A stretch of 64,000 bases of DNA from Adenophora triphylla var. japonica (taxonomy: Eukaryota; Streptophyta; Magnoliopsida; Asterales; Campanulaceae). Below, piece by piece: positions 24,525 through 35,660 of this stretch. Made by a program: the position numbers and the translations under genes. The notes under the pieces were generated by a model. The model did not search any database, had not been told where the DNA came from, and saw only the letters and a program-made list of their open reading frames with translations. Each line of letters starts with the position of its first letter. Positions within the stretch are counted from its first letter, which is position 1. The DNA lies in the NCBI GenBank assembly GCA_022495995.1, contig JAFEMH010002439.1:1-64000 (forward strand). The letters run 5' to 3'.

Positions 24525-25973
24525 ATGGCAAATATGACAGAAAATAGTGATGGTATGGGAAATTCGATGATTAGAAAGGAAGAGTTAGTCCTAGCTTTGG
24601 AAAATGCCCATAAGGTTTATGAAGAGCAGCTGGCCATGCTCATCGGTGCTCTCCGTCGTCAAGGAGTTCAGGTAACAGTTGAGGCAAATGGTTCTCTGAT
24701 CATGGTCGAAGATGAGACTCCAGAAACAGTGATTCCAGTCCCTCCATCCTATAATCAATACCCTCCATCCTACAACCAATACCCTCCATCATATAACCAA
24801 TACCCTCCATCCTACAACCAATACCTTCCTCCTTTGACATATGTTTTCCCACCAAGGACTACTGCCCCCCAGTTCCTCCCAGTGTCTCAGGACATCAGGG
24901 CTCCATCGCCCTCAGCTCCTCAGAACGGATTGGGCTTCACCACACCTGTTTCTCAGTTTCAGTAGTACCTGCCAGTTTATGCTCCAGCTTCACATAATCA
25001 GTTTGAGCCATGTGGCTATGTTCTGAAGCCCCTATACCCACCCGAATACGATCATGAGTTGCTAAAAGAAAATTCGGATGCCTCAAGTTTTCTGTTGCCA
25101 CCTGCCAGATTTAGTGAATTCACCCGTCAGTTTCACCAGTCTACTGCTGTGGTTCCCTCTACTGATAAAAGTCTTATTGCGAGTTCCAGTAACTCGAGAG
25201 TTCCCATTGACCCCCATGTGGCAATATTGATAGAGAAAGTGAAACGAATGCAAGAATAGCTTGATCTCATGATGAGTACCAGTACTCCCTCGACCCAAGA
25301 TGTCGAACCAAGAAAAGATGTGATTCTGTCGTGCAAATTTCAAATGCCCGAAGTGAGAGAATTTGATAGGACAACTTGCCCCGGAGTTCGCTTGGCCAAT
25401 GCCAGTTCTAAGTTTGAGAAAGGTCTGAAGACACAACCAGCCTCAAACATAACCCAATACCACCAGTACCAAGCAGCAACTGCACCCAACTCAGCATCGG
25501 TTCCTCACAAAGGAAAGAATGCCACAGCCTCCTTCAGACAGACCCAACAATGGAACCAACTGAACAATGAAAATCCGAGTCTTGGGAACAACAATGCCTC
25601 CCAAAAACTCTGCTCCCTTCATTACGACGATGTGGAGATGCCTTTAAGCAAGATGCTGGAAAAGCTAGTGAAAGAAAAGCTGATAAAGTCACTGGAGAAT
25701 TGGAAGCCTAAGAACCATAAAATTCAGTTGGATGAGTCTAAGCATTGTCGTTTCCACCAGTACCACAGACAAGACACTGATGATTGCCACTATTTGAGGC
25801 ATGAGATCCAGAAGCTGGTAGAAGATGGGACGCTTGAATGCCTGCGTGTATCTAACAATCTTTCCCCAAGCAATGCCAACATGAGTGTCATGGAGTGGGA
25901 AGCGGGGCCGATCAACTCGGACCCGACTCCTTTGCCAAAGGCACACATACATTACGACAAGTGTGCATTGTGA
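24525..25973 (+). pseudogene. gag: Element C gag (two in-frame TAG stops)
   Basis: Structural particle protein. I chose the ATG at 24525 (MANMTENSDGMG), since upstream codons continue the leader shared with F. About 482 codons in a single frame are interrupted by TAG at about 24963 and at about 25257. Features in order: a coiled-coil-like N-terminus (EEQLAMLIGALRR), VEDETP, four PPSYNQY heptads (24739-24828, from 21-bp repeats), a proline-rich region, KFQMPEVREFDR (about 25340), then HCRFHQYHRQDTDDCHYLR near 25745-25800, which is a zinc-knuckle-like motif, and IQKLVEDGTLE. It has no protease or pol downstream. Both stops could come from CAG by a C-to-T change. Confidence 0.75.
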
Positions 25974-28744
25974 AGAAAGAAGTCCAAGGGTTGATAGATG
26001 AAGGAAATCTCAAGTGCCCTGGCAGTCTAACCAGCGAAGAGTAGCTAGGCTAGGGGTTACCTATCCTTAAGCAAGATTAAAAAATAAAATAGTCTCTCAG
26101 TCAACTTTTGTAGGTTCTAGTACTTTCCTCTTTCAATCAAGTCCTCCTCGGACATTGTAATTAATTTTAAATCTTCTATAAAAGAGTCTTTTTCTTTTCT
26201 TGCTAGACTTAAGACATTATTTGCACACCTACATTACATTTAATGAAATGGTTTTATTTTATGTGATCACTTGCATTGCTCAACAAATAATCTCTCGAAA
26301 TAATCAACGTTCTGATTAATCGATGTGTGAAAGTCAACTAATGCTCTCCCCATACACTTTCCTTACCTCACAAAAGCCTCCATCAAGCCATACACTTCCC
26401 CAAATCATGTCCTCACCATCACCTTGACCAAGTCAACAACGGCGGCAACATCAAAGAACAACAAGAAGTCACTCAGCATCGAAAGATTGACCCTATGTCG
26501 ACAACAACCTATGAGCTTGCCTTTGCCCTCATGTGCTCCAAAAAAAAAAGAGAGAGAATAAAAATGAAGCCAAGGACCTAGCACCGCCAATCAGAATCTT
26601 GACAGATGGGCAAAATCAAAGCTCAAAGAATGAAAATTGTCAATAACAATGGAGCGGTCAAGGCAAAGGTAGAAACATTTCATAAGCCCTTAGGCATGTG
26701 CAAATTCTTTCTTCCCCAATGAAGACGAAAATCAGGAAGCAATTGAAGCAGCCGTCCAAAACAACTGGTCAAGGAATCATCTTAAGGCCTGTGCCTCATC
26801 ATCCAACCTTCTCATCCGAGCCTTTCCCCTAAAGGAACCACAAATCCCATTTCCCAAAGCCAAACATAGTTCAGCCGAACTACGGCGACCTGAGCTCCTC
26901 ACAATGAGGGGAACGTAGGCAACCAGAAATGGTCCGGTCATAAGCATATTCAAATTCCAGAAAATCCGGTCTCATCAATGGCCTCTCCCATAGACATATT
27001 CAAATCCCAGAAAACCCGGTCTCATCAATGACCTCCCTATACACAAACTTTTATTTCACACCCAGCCAACCTTGATCCGCGATACTGGTTGACTTTCTCC
27101 TCATGATTAATCAAAATGTTTGTTCATATCGAGATTAGCAGTTGAATAACCCGAATATTAATAAAGGGTTTTAAGCAATCTTGTGATCATTGTAAATAAA
27201 ACAAGTTTTTAGATGTCTTGATAAGTCTTCTTTTTCTACATTTTAGGAAAGATAGTGCTAAACACTGATTTTCTGTCAGCAGGGGCTTCCATACACTTTT
27301 ATAAACCTTTCTACGCTTATACTCTCTCAAAAGAGTCAAACCCAAAGCGAGTTCTTGTGCCTACGTCGAATAAGGCCATCAAAATAACACAAAATCGGGA
27401 TCTATTCCCACCTTTCGGAAAAATATGCCCCTGCATTTATAAATTTCTAAAATTATTTTCTTTCACATCTTCTTACGGTTGACTGATTGACTAAAGAAAA
27501 TAAAAAAAGGATAGGTTCTCCTCTTTTGCTACGATTCGCATTAGGGCTGCCTTGAAACTCTTCAAGGTTGGGGCTTCGCCAAGCCATTTCTTTAGACTGG
27601 GTCTTCTTTAGTCATTCTTGGGTATGCATCGGGTTCCTCACTATGTCACAAGATGGATCCAGTCTTGGTCAGATTAACCTCAGGATTTGCAGTACCAATC
27701 AGATTAGGACTTCTGCTAGGTCATAAGATTGGGGCTTCACCAAGCCACTTCTCCAAAATCTAGACTTCGCCTACCTAGCTCATCAAACCGGGGCTTTGCC
27801 AAGCAAAGGGAAGTTTTGTTTGTTGGAAGCCTGCCACGAACAAATTCTTTGGTGTCAGGATCGGGGCTTAATCATGACCTTAAATCCAACATTGGAAGTC
27901 AAGTCTACCAGACCCCTGTGCACCAACCAGAATGAGAACCTTTTTTTAAATCCATGATGGGCTTCACGCTTTATAACGTAATGTTTTGACGGATTGGGGC
28001 TGCATTAAGTGCATTTTAAGATCAGTCATGGTCAACCAACAAGTTTGGTTTTATAATTAATACATTCGGGCTTTCCCCATGATACTTTGTCAAGTCGGGG
28101 GCTTCGCAAGTCATTCGGAGAAGTTTTTGTTCATGGATTCCTTGAGGTCACTTCAAACACGACTCTCTCTTTGGATGACCAGTCAGTTTGGTGTTTCGCC
28201 ATTATCTTGGATCAGACCATCAGTCGGAGCTCTACCAAGTCATCTCTTCAAGCCGGGGCTTTGCCAAATGAAAGGATCTTTCCTCGCTTTAATAGAACCT
28301 GGGATTTGCAAAAAATTTCCCTCAGACCGGGGCTTCGATAAGTCACATCCATCTTCACAAGAGAGGTTTGGTCACTTTGACATTTGCTTTAGTCTTTGGT
28401 TCTAAAAGCATGTCAGCATCAGCTTCAAGTGCCAGAGTTTGAGAAAGGAACTTTAATCAAGACCTGAGGTTTAAAATCCGGTCTCAGCCCAAGAGGGAAT
28501 CCTGGTCCACATGACACCTTTTGGCAGCATTGACAACATCTCATCAACAACAGCAGTTCAGTCCGCACCCAAGGGATACAACCCCACCTGCTCGAAACAT
28601 GTCTCAAACAGTTCCCAAACACATACATCCAAACACATCCCCAACACCTCCTTACATACATCAAATCCCTCACATTGCCTTCCCGCAAATGAGTCAGCCT
28701 GTGGCTCATGTGACATGCACAAAGAGAAATAACCTCGATAGGAA
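25974..28744 (+). other. Element C 3' internal non-coding region
   Basis: No gene supported. 26041-26400 and 27150-27450 match blocks of A and B (opposite strand). 27530-28400 is a degenerate repeat of GGGGCTTCGCCAAGTC-type units. 28500-28740 matches B near 36050-36180 and A near 910-1050; it has an open proline-rich frame, but it is not kept open in the others. Confidence 0.6.
26876..26923 (+). other. Conserved CTACG/CGTAG hairpin, type I (element C)
   Basis: GAACTACG, CCTGAG, inner stem CCTCA/TGAGG, GAACGTAGGCAACC. Same layout and sense orientation as in A and B, with a different but paired inner stem. Confidence 0.7.
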
Positions 28745-29425
28745 ATACTTTTGCCCAAAATTTTCCCATTATCTCCAAATGGAATATCGCTTTCTCCCAA
28801 GATTTCCCGTTATATCCAAATGGATATAACGTTGTCTCCTAAAAATCTTCCGTTATCTCCAAATGGAATAATGTCTCCTCCGGGAAACCTCAATTATCAC
28901 CAAATGGGATAACGTCTCCTCCGAGAAAACCTCCGTTATCGCCAAATGGGATAACGTCTCCTCAGGAAACCTTCCGTTATCGCCAAATGGGATAACGTCT
29001 CCTCCTCAGAAACCCTCCATTATCGCCAAATGGGATAACGTCTCCTCCGGGAAACCCTCCGTTATCGCCAAATGGGATAACGTCTCCTCCGGGACCGTTA
29101 TCGCCAAATGGGATAACGTCTCCTCCGGGCAACCCTCCATTATCGCCAAATGGGATAACGTCTCCTCCTAAAAATCTTCCGTTATCTCCAAATGAAATAA
29201 TGTCTCCTGCGGGAAACCTCCTTTATCGCCAAATGGGATAACGACTCCTCCGGGAAAACCTCCGTTATCGTCAAATGGGATAACGTCTCCTCCGGGAAAC
29301 CTTCCGTTATCACCAAATGGGATAACTTCTTCACCGAGAAACCCTCCGTTATCGCCAAATGGGATAACGTCTCCTCCGAGAAATTTCCCATTATCTCCAA
29401 ATGGAATAACTTTTTTCCCAAACCA
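28745..29425 (+). repeat. Tandem array C2 (about 41 bp unit, about 15 copies)
   Basis: The unit centres on CCGTTATCGCCAAATGGGATAACG followed by TCTCCTCCGGGAAA. Each copy has the dyad GTTATC...GATAAC. Edge copies are more degenerate. Confidence 0.9.
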
Positions 29426-29948
29426 TTATCCGTAGCCCGGAAGGCTTTAAATTACCTGGTCCGGAAGACCGTATAAATTTCCCAAAATCATTATCCTTAG
29501 CCCGGAAGGCTTTAAATTACCAGGTCCGAAAGACCGTATAAATTTCCCAAAACCATTATCCGTAGCCCGGAAGGCTTTAAATTACCCGGTCCGGAAGACC
29601 GTATAAATTTTCCAAAATCATTATCCCTAGCCCGGAAGGCTTTAAATTACCCGGTCCGGAAGACCGTATAAATTTCCCAAAATCATTATCCGTAGCCCGG
29701 AAGGCTTTAAATTACCCGGTCCGGAAGACCGTATAAATTTCCAAAACCATTATTCGTAGCCCGGAAGGCTTTAAATTACCCGGTCCGGAAGACTGCATAA
29801 ATTTCCCAAATCATTATCCGTAGCCAGGAAGGCTTTAAATTACCCGTTCCAGAAGACCGCATAAATTTCCCAAAATCATTATCCGTAGCCCGTAAGGCTT
29901 TAAATTACCAGGTCCGGAAGACCGTATAAATTTCCCAAATCGTATAAA
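29426..29948 (+). repeat. Tandem array C3 (about 64 bp unit, about 8 copies)
   Basis: The unit includes TAGCCCGGAAGGCTTTAAATT and GGTCCGGAAGACCGTATAAAT. Each unit has a GGTC...GACC dyad and a TATAAAT box, so TATA-like boxes recur every 64 bp. Confidence 0.9.
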
Positions 29949-30099
29949 TTTCTCCCAATAATCTCCGTTATCTCTGTTAGAATTAAATCAAATAAGGTGA
30001 CAGCCTCCATTAATTGTCAAATCAAATAAGGTGACTCCTCCATTAATCATCAAAATTCTGAGGGTCCTAGACCTGTTCCTAACTGTCTAGCGATGACCT

Positions 30100-30145
30100 T
30101 GAACTACGATCACGGCTTGATTCCTCCGGGATACGTAGGTAGCCT
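30100..30145 (+). other. Conserved CTACG/CGTAG hairpin, type II (element C)
   Basis: GAACTACG, GGCTTGATTCC, GGGATACGTAGGTAGCC. The outer stem is perfect; the inner stem is ATTCC/GGGAT. Confidence 0.7.
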
Positions 30146-30867
30146 TTCATAAAGGTCCAGCCATCCGACCGCAGTGGTCACCCCTTTCCTTCATCACTCC
30201 TCACTGGTGAGGTAGCCTTTCATAAAGGTCTAGTCATCCGACCACAGTGGTCACCCTTTTCCTTCATCACTCCTCAGTGGTGAGGTAGCCTTTCATAAAG
30301 GTCTAGCCATTCGACCACAGTGGTCACCCTTTCCCTTCATCACTCCTCAGTGGTGAGGTAGCCTTTCATAAAGGTCTAGCCATCCGACCACAGTGGTCAC
30401 CCTTTTCCTTCATCACTTCTCAGTAGTGAGGTAGCCTTTCATAAAGGTCTAGTCATCCGATCGCAGTGGTCACCCTTTTCCTTCATCACTCCTCAGTGAT
30501 GAGGTAGCCTTTCATAAAGGACTAGCCATCTGACTGCAGTGGTCGCCCTTTTCCTTCATCACTCCTCACTGGTGAGGTAGCCTTTCATAAAGGTCTAGCC
30601 ATTTGACCGCAGTGGTCACCCTTTCTCTTCATCACTCCTCAATGGTGAGGTAGCCTTTCATAAAGGTCTAGCCATCCGACTACAGTAGTCACCCTTTTCA
30701 TCCATCACTCCTCACTTGTGAAGTAGCCTTTCATAAAGGTCTATCCATCCGACCACAGTGGTCGCCCTTTTCATCCATCACTCCTCAGTGGTGAAGTAGC
30801 CTTTCATAAAGGTCTAGCCATTCGACCACATTGGTCATCCCCTTTCTTCATCACTCCTCAGTAGTGC
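30126..30867 (+). repeat. Tandem array C4 (73 bp unit, about 10 copies), interrupted by B
   Basis: The unit is GGTAGCCTTTCATAAAGGTC, a spacer, GACCACAGTGGTCACC, and TCATCACTCCTCAGTGGTGA. Each unit contains three dyads: CCTTT/AAAGG, GACCA/TGGTC and TCAC/GTGA. The array continues at 44355-44400 beyond element B. Confidence 0.9.
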
Positions 30868-30872
30868 ATGAG
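30868..30872. repeat. Target-site duplication of element B, left
   Basis: ATGAG, identical to 44350-44354 on the other side of B. Confidence 0.9.
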
Positions 30873-32815
30873 TGTGATGAAGTGCCAATTTTTCGGAAAG
30901 GGCTTTGAAATTTTTCGTTTCTTTGAAAAACCTATCGAAAAAGACCGGAGTCGCCACGCCATTTTTGTTTTAAGGGCCAAAACTTCATTTTTGTTTTAAG
31001 GGCCAAAACTTTGAAAAATGCCCGAGATTAGAGATTTGGGTTCGAAGGTCACGTTACACGCCGGGAAGGACGTTAGTGTGCACCCGGAATGCCTCGTAAA
31101 ACGAGTCTTCCAAGCTAAAAACCATTTGTTTGTGTGTGTGTGTGTTTGTGTGTTACTTTGGCCAAAATAAGTTGAAACTGAGGAAAGTAAAAATGGGAAA
31201 TTCTTTATTAGACTTTGGAAAGATCCCATGATTTTTGGTGTGATTTTTGGGTTGAGATTTGATACTCAAAAGATTTTTGGAAGTTGAAAACCATTTCTGC
31301 CAGAATGAAAAAGGCAGTAGACACTTGATTTTGAAATGGACTTTAGGGCTTGAAAAATCCATAATCTGGGAAAAGTCCGAGAATGAAAAGTGTTCAAAAC
31401 ACCTTAAATAAGTTTTCTGTAAAAGAACTTCCCATTTTGGAGATGATTTGAGGGACCAAAATCTTCTGGAAATCTCAGATGTGAAATCTGGATTTCCAGA
31501 GACTGATGAACTGACCTTTAAAGGAAAATTTGAAATATGGAGTTTTACTCACGAAAAAAATAAAGTAAAAATATTTCTAGAAATCTATGGATGTTGGCTA
31601 CAAAAAGTGGTTTTTAGTCAACACCAAATTCCAAGTTTATCTGTGTCCAAAAAATTAGACCATGGACTGGGGTCTTAGAAAATTGCTACTGGACAGCAAC
31701 TTCTCAAGAAGGAAAAACATGATTTTAAAGGGGGTTTTGCATCCATGCTTGTCCCCATTTCCCTAGGTTTTGATTAGTGATCACTTGATATCTTAGTGGT
31801 GAATCAACTATATCAAACCATCCTTGGGGTACATTAGGACTAAGCACTTCATTTGCTTGGGAAGGGGAATTTTATCCTTTGAAAAAGAGATTTAATATAT
31901 GAAAATGATTTTTTGGGTTTTGAAAATGTGTTTTCTTTGCAAGTAAGTAAGAACACTTTGAAAATAATGTTGATCCTTGTAGAAGATCATCCATGGAGAT
32001 GAACTTCCATGGTGATCTTCTTGGATCTAAGAAAAGAAGATGAACAAACTACATTTTGGAGTTTGAAAATGCATGCATGGATGAATTTTAGGGTAAGGAG
32101 AGGGAGGTTATACCTATCTTCCTTGTGTTTTGTGTTTGAATGGATTCAAAGGCTTGAATGTGTTTAGGGCTTGAAAGTGTTTAGGGTTGATGATTTGAGT
32201 TGGTTAAAGAGAAAACAAGTAGATAACAATGAAGTTCTCTATGTTTTCTCTCTAATCCTCCTCCTAAGGGGTGATTTGAGCTTGGATTGGTGTATGTATG
32301 AGAGTATGTATGAGAGTGTTTTGAAGTGTTTGTGAGTGAGTGAGATTTGGGAAAGATTGGAGAGAAAATGGTGGCAATTCAAGTGAATTCCCACTTGTTT
32401 TCTCTCTATTTTTTCGCCAGTGTCTTTATTCTTTGTGAGTGATTTGTGTTCTTCTCCCTTATTTACGAGGCTGGAGGGCTCAATTTATAGCCCTGAATTT
32501 TACATACATGTCCGCGCGGATAGGATGTGCAGCGTGCACTGTTCATTAAATGCTGCTTCAGGCTTTGGACACAAGGAATAATCTTTTGAAAATTCAAATT
32601 AAACAGCCAGTTTTTGTTCCAGCCATTTCTATTTTTGGTTTTTCTTATTTATTTTGCTTCTTTGATTCCTTTCCTTGGTTTATCCTTAAATAACAATGCC
32701 CACTTTGCCCTTGCTTTGTTAGAAATGTTAGGAATGTTAGGAATTGTTAGAAATGTTATAACTTTCGTTAATTTTTTAACGAAAATTCTAACAAGCTCAA
32801 ATTGGAGCACTTACA
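30873..32815 (-). repeat. 3' LTR of element B (1943 bp)
   Basis: On + it reads TGTGATGAAGTGCC to GAGCACTTACA. It is longer than the 5' LTR because the latter lost 390 bp; this copy also has a 26-bp direct duplication at about 30960-31011. About 2 percent divergence from the 5' LTR by eye over shared parts. The 76-codon frame at 31448 is present in both LTRs but has no family resemblance. Confidence 0.92.
32481..32490 (-). promoter_or_regulatory. TATA-like box in the B 3' LTR
   Basis: The minus strand reads CTATAAATTG, at the place of the TATA box in the LTR of A. It lies in the 390-bp segment (32243-32632) that is missing from the 5' LTR. Confidence 0.5.
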
Positions 32816-32826
32816 GTAGCCCCTCG
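32816..32826 (-). other. Polypurine tract of element B
   Basis: The minus strand reads CGAGGGGCTAC immediately before the 3' LTR. It is shared with C (CGAGGGGCTTC), G and H. Confidence 0.75.
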
Positions 32827-32833
32827 GCGACGG

Positions 32834-32850
32834 CGCTTTCGAAGGAAGCG
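32834..32850 (-). other. PPT-proximal hairpin (element B)
   Basis: CGCTT...AAGCG stem; the matching hairpins are CACTTG/CAAGTG in C and CACTT/AAGTG in G. Confidence 0.6.
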
Positions 32851-32923
32851 GGGTCGTCGATAAGAGTAAGGCTCCATATTTGGCAGGATGATCAAGTGAT
32901 CGAGTGGCTGAACCTATTTAATA

Positions 32924-32970
32924 GGCTACCTACGTATCCTTAAGAGGAATCAAGCCGGCCGTAGTTCGGG
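32924..32970 (-). other. Conserved CTACG/CGTAG hairpin, type II (element B, copy 1)
   Basis: In element sense: CGAACTACG, GGCTTGATTCC, AGGATACGTAGGTAGCC; inner stem TCCT/AGGA. Confidence 0.7.
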
Positions 32971-33143
32971 TCTTTGACCCTGGAGATGATGGCGTTTTAG
33001 GTGCCTCGAACCTAATGAGCGAGTTCTGCAGTCGGTTGCTGGAAAGAAACTCTGCTGGGGATAAGAGATGACCATTTTGGTTGGATGGCTATCCGCTCTG
33101 GATAGGAATGACCATTTTCGGTCGGATGGCTGAACCTAATGAT

Positions 33144-33190
33144 AGGCTACCTACGTATCCTTAAGAGGAATCAAGCCAGTCGTAGTTCGG
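33144..33190 (-). other. Conserved CTACG/CGTAG hairpin, type II (element B, copy 2)
   Basis: Near-duplicate of copy 1; inner stem TCCT/AGGA. The surrounding 200 bp is also duplicated. Confidence 0.7.
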
Positions 33191-33225
33191 GTCTTTGACC
33201 CTGGAGATGATGGCGTTTTAGGTGC

Positions 33226-33300
33226 CTCGATCCTTGAAGATGGCGTTTTAGGTGCCTCGAACCTTGGAGATGGCGTTTTAGGTGCCTCGAACCTTGATTT
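33226..33300 (-). repeat. Short run of the 30-bp GGTGCCTCGAACCTT repeat
   Basis: About two to three copies of the same 30-bp unit as array B2 (34280-34532), on the other side of array B1. Confidence 0.8.
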
Positions 33301-33379
33301 GAAATGGCCTTCCGGTGGACTTTGTCTGCTGCCGAAGGAGAGGGTGACCGTTTTGGTCGGGGGGCTGGACCTAATGATA

Positions 33380-33426
33380 GGCTACCTACGTATCCCTAGT
33401 GGGAATCAAGCCCTTTCGTAGTTCGA
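33380..33426 (-). other. Conserved CTACG/CGTAG hairpin, type II (element B, copy 3)
   Basis: Inner stem ATTCCC/GGGAT; outer stem perfect. Confidence 0.7.
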
Positions 33427-33460
33427 GTCTTTGACCTTGGAATGACTATTTTAGGATGTC

Positions 33461-34215
33461 AACCTAAGATCTGACTATTTTTGGGAAGTTACCCTATGGT
33501 CTGACTATTTTTGGGAAGTCACCCTTTGGTTTGACTATTTTTGGGAAGTCGCCCTATGGTTTGACTATTTTTGGGAAGTCGCCCTAAGACTTGACTATTT
33601 TAGGGAAGTCACCCTAAGACTTGACTATTTTTGGGAAGTCGCCCTAAGATTTGACTATTTTTGGGAAGTCGCCCTAAGGTTTGACTATTTTTGGGAAGTC
33701 GCCCTATGATTTGACTATTTTTGGGAAGTCGTCCTATGGTTTGACTATTTTTGGGAAGTCGCCCTAAGACTTGACTATTTTAGGGAAGTCGCCCTAAGAC
33801 TTGACTATTTTAGGGAAGTCGCCCTAAGATTTGACTATTTTTGGGAAGTCGCCCTATGATCTGACTATTTTTGGGAAGTCGCCCTATGATCTGACTATTT
33901 TTGGGAAGTCGCCCTAAGATCTGACTATTTTTGGGAAGTCGCCCTATGGTTTGACTATTTTTGGGGAGTCGCCCTATGATTTGACTATTTTTGGGAAGTC
34001 TCCCTAAGGTTTGACTATTTTTGGGAAGTCTCCCTATGGTTTGACTATTTTTGGGAAGTCGCCCTATAATTTGACTATTTTTGGGAAGTCGCCCTAAGAT
34101 TTGACTATTTTTGGGAAGTCGCCCTATGATTTGACTATTTTTGGGAAGTCGCCCTAAGACTTGACTATTTTAGGGAAGTCGCCCTAAGGTTTGACTATTT
34201 TTGGGAAGTCGCCCT
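33461..34215 (-). repeat. Tandem array B1 (30 bp unit, about 25 copies)
   Basis: The plus-strand unit is TTGACTATTT TTGGGAAGTC GCCCTAAGAT with few variants and no length change, a very regular array. Each unit contains the dyad GACT...AGTC. Confidence 0.95.
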
Positions 34216-34279
34216 GGTAATGGTTTCGGTTTGTCGAATAAGGGGATGATTGCGATTTATCGCTTTACTCGTGTTATGT

Positions 34280-34532
34280 GTGATAGCATTTTAGGTGCCT
34301 CAAACCTTAATGATGGGGTCTTAGGTGCCTCGAACCTTGATGATGGCGTCTTAGGTGCCTCAAACCTTGGTGATGGCGTCTTAGGTGCCTCAAACCTTGG
34401 GGATGGCGTCTTAGGTGCCTCAAACCTTGGTGATGGCGTCTTAGGTGCCTAAAACCTTGATGATTGCATCTTAGGTGCCTCGAACCTTGATGATGGCGTC
34501 TTAGGTGCCTCGAACCTTGATGAAGATTGATC
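34280..34532 (-). repeat. Tandem array B2 (30 bp unit, about 8 copies)
   Basis: The plus-strand unit is GATGGCGTCT TAGGTGCCTC GAACCTTGAT, with the dyad AGGT...ACCT. A multiple of three, it leaves a plus-strand decapeptide frame (LGASNLGDGV), which I regard as a by-product. Confidence 0.95.
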
Positions 34533-34683
34533 TGGAGGTATCAATTTGTTTTGAAATGATTTCCTTCGATGTTTGTATCCTTTCGTTGGGGACAGACTCC
34601 GAGGGGATAGGATCTTTTGGTGGACTTCATTTGAAGGGACCGAAATTCCTTTAACTTTCGTCGGGGATGAACCTAAGCTGAGG

Positions 34684-34856
34684 TTTAGAAGTATGAACCT
34701 AAATGAGAATTCAGTTCAGGAGTATGAACCTAAATGGGGACCTAGTTCAGGAGTATAAACCTAAGTGGGGACCTAGTTCAGGAGTATGAACCTAAATGGG
34801 GACCTAGTTCAGGAGTATGAACCTAAATGGGGACCTAGTTCAGGAGTATGATCCTA
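34684..34856 (-). repeat. Tandem array B3 (about 31-32 bp unit, about 5 copies)
   Basis: The unit is based on GAGTATGAACCTAAATGGGG followed by ACCTAGTTCAG. Confidence 0.85.
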
Positions 34857-34977
34857 AGTTGAGGTTTTGTATCTGAGGGAGACTGTTTGAGGGCGTTCTC
34901 GCAGGGGAAGATTAGAGCTTACGATGATCATCGGGGAAAAGGGTGACCGTGTTGGTCAAGTGGCTGGACCTAAGGTA

Positions 34978-35024
34978 GGCTACCTACGTATCCCGAGTGG
35001 GAATCAAGCACGGACGTAGTTCGA
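34978..35024 (-). other. Conserved CTACG/CGTAG hairpin, type II (element B, copy 4)
   Basis: In element sense: CGAACTACG, GCTTGATTCCC, CGGGATACGTAGGTAGCC; inner stem ATTCCC/GGGAT. Confidence 0.7.
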
Positions 35025-35404
35025 AAACTGGCGGGATGGTCTTTGATGGTTTGACGGTATTTGGGAGTCACCCGAGGTTTGACTATTTTGGGAAGTCACC
35101 TTAAGATTTGGCTATTTTTGGGAAGTCACCCTAAGATTTGATGATAATGTTCTTTTAGAAAAGTAATTGACTAAGATATGCTTTCATACTGTCTTTGTGC
35201 TTACTGTAGCCGCTGAAGGACTTAGGCTACGGCTGATGTTGATGAAGAGTTGTTGGGTTGCCGTTCGTGGGACGGTTTTACGCCGACGATTTCTTTGTCT
35301 TTGGAGGCATTTTGACTGAAGGAGGAGTTTGGTTGAGTCCGCATCTTCTTGGTGATCGTTAACCTTGTAGAAGTTGTTGAACTTGTCTTCACATTGGGAC
35401 TTCT

Positions 35405-35660
35405 TGCGTTTGAGAACATGGTGTCTCTGACCGATTTGCATTTGAGAACTTGGCGTCTCTAACCGAATTGTATTTGAGAACTTGGCATCTCTGACCGATT
35501 TGTATTTGAGAACTTGGCGTCTCTGACCGATTTGCATTTGAGAACTTGGCGTCTTTGACCGTACTGTATTTGAGAACTTGGCGTCTCGACCGAACCGTAT
35601 TTGAGAACTTGGCGTCTCGGCGACCGTCTTGTATTTAAGAACTTGGCGTCTCGACCGATT
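35405..35660 (-). repeat. Tandem array B4 (about 32 bp unit, about 8 copies)
   Basis: The unit is GAACTTGGCGTCTCTGACCG followed by ATTTGTATTTGA, with variants in the middle. The minus-strand frames through it are repeats of the same peptide and not a gene. Confidence 0.9.

Noticed and set aside
28511..28829. Proline/histidine-rich plus-strand frame in C as a gene
   Set aside because: The matching sequences in A and B are not open, and the end runs into array C2.
31448..31678. 76-codon frame repeated at 43372-43602, as a conserved small gene
   Set aside because: Both copies are the same place in the two LTRs of B, so the similarity is due to LTR duplication; no family resemblance.
33461..34215. 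CRISPR-like array of regular repeats
   Set aside because: Units are contiguous 30-mers with no unique spacers, in a plant retroelement 3' region; no cas genes.
34201..34452. Plus-strand frame with a repeated decapeptide as a repeat protein
   Set aside because: It is a translation of the 30-bp array B2, antisense to the element, with no start or flanking domain.
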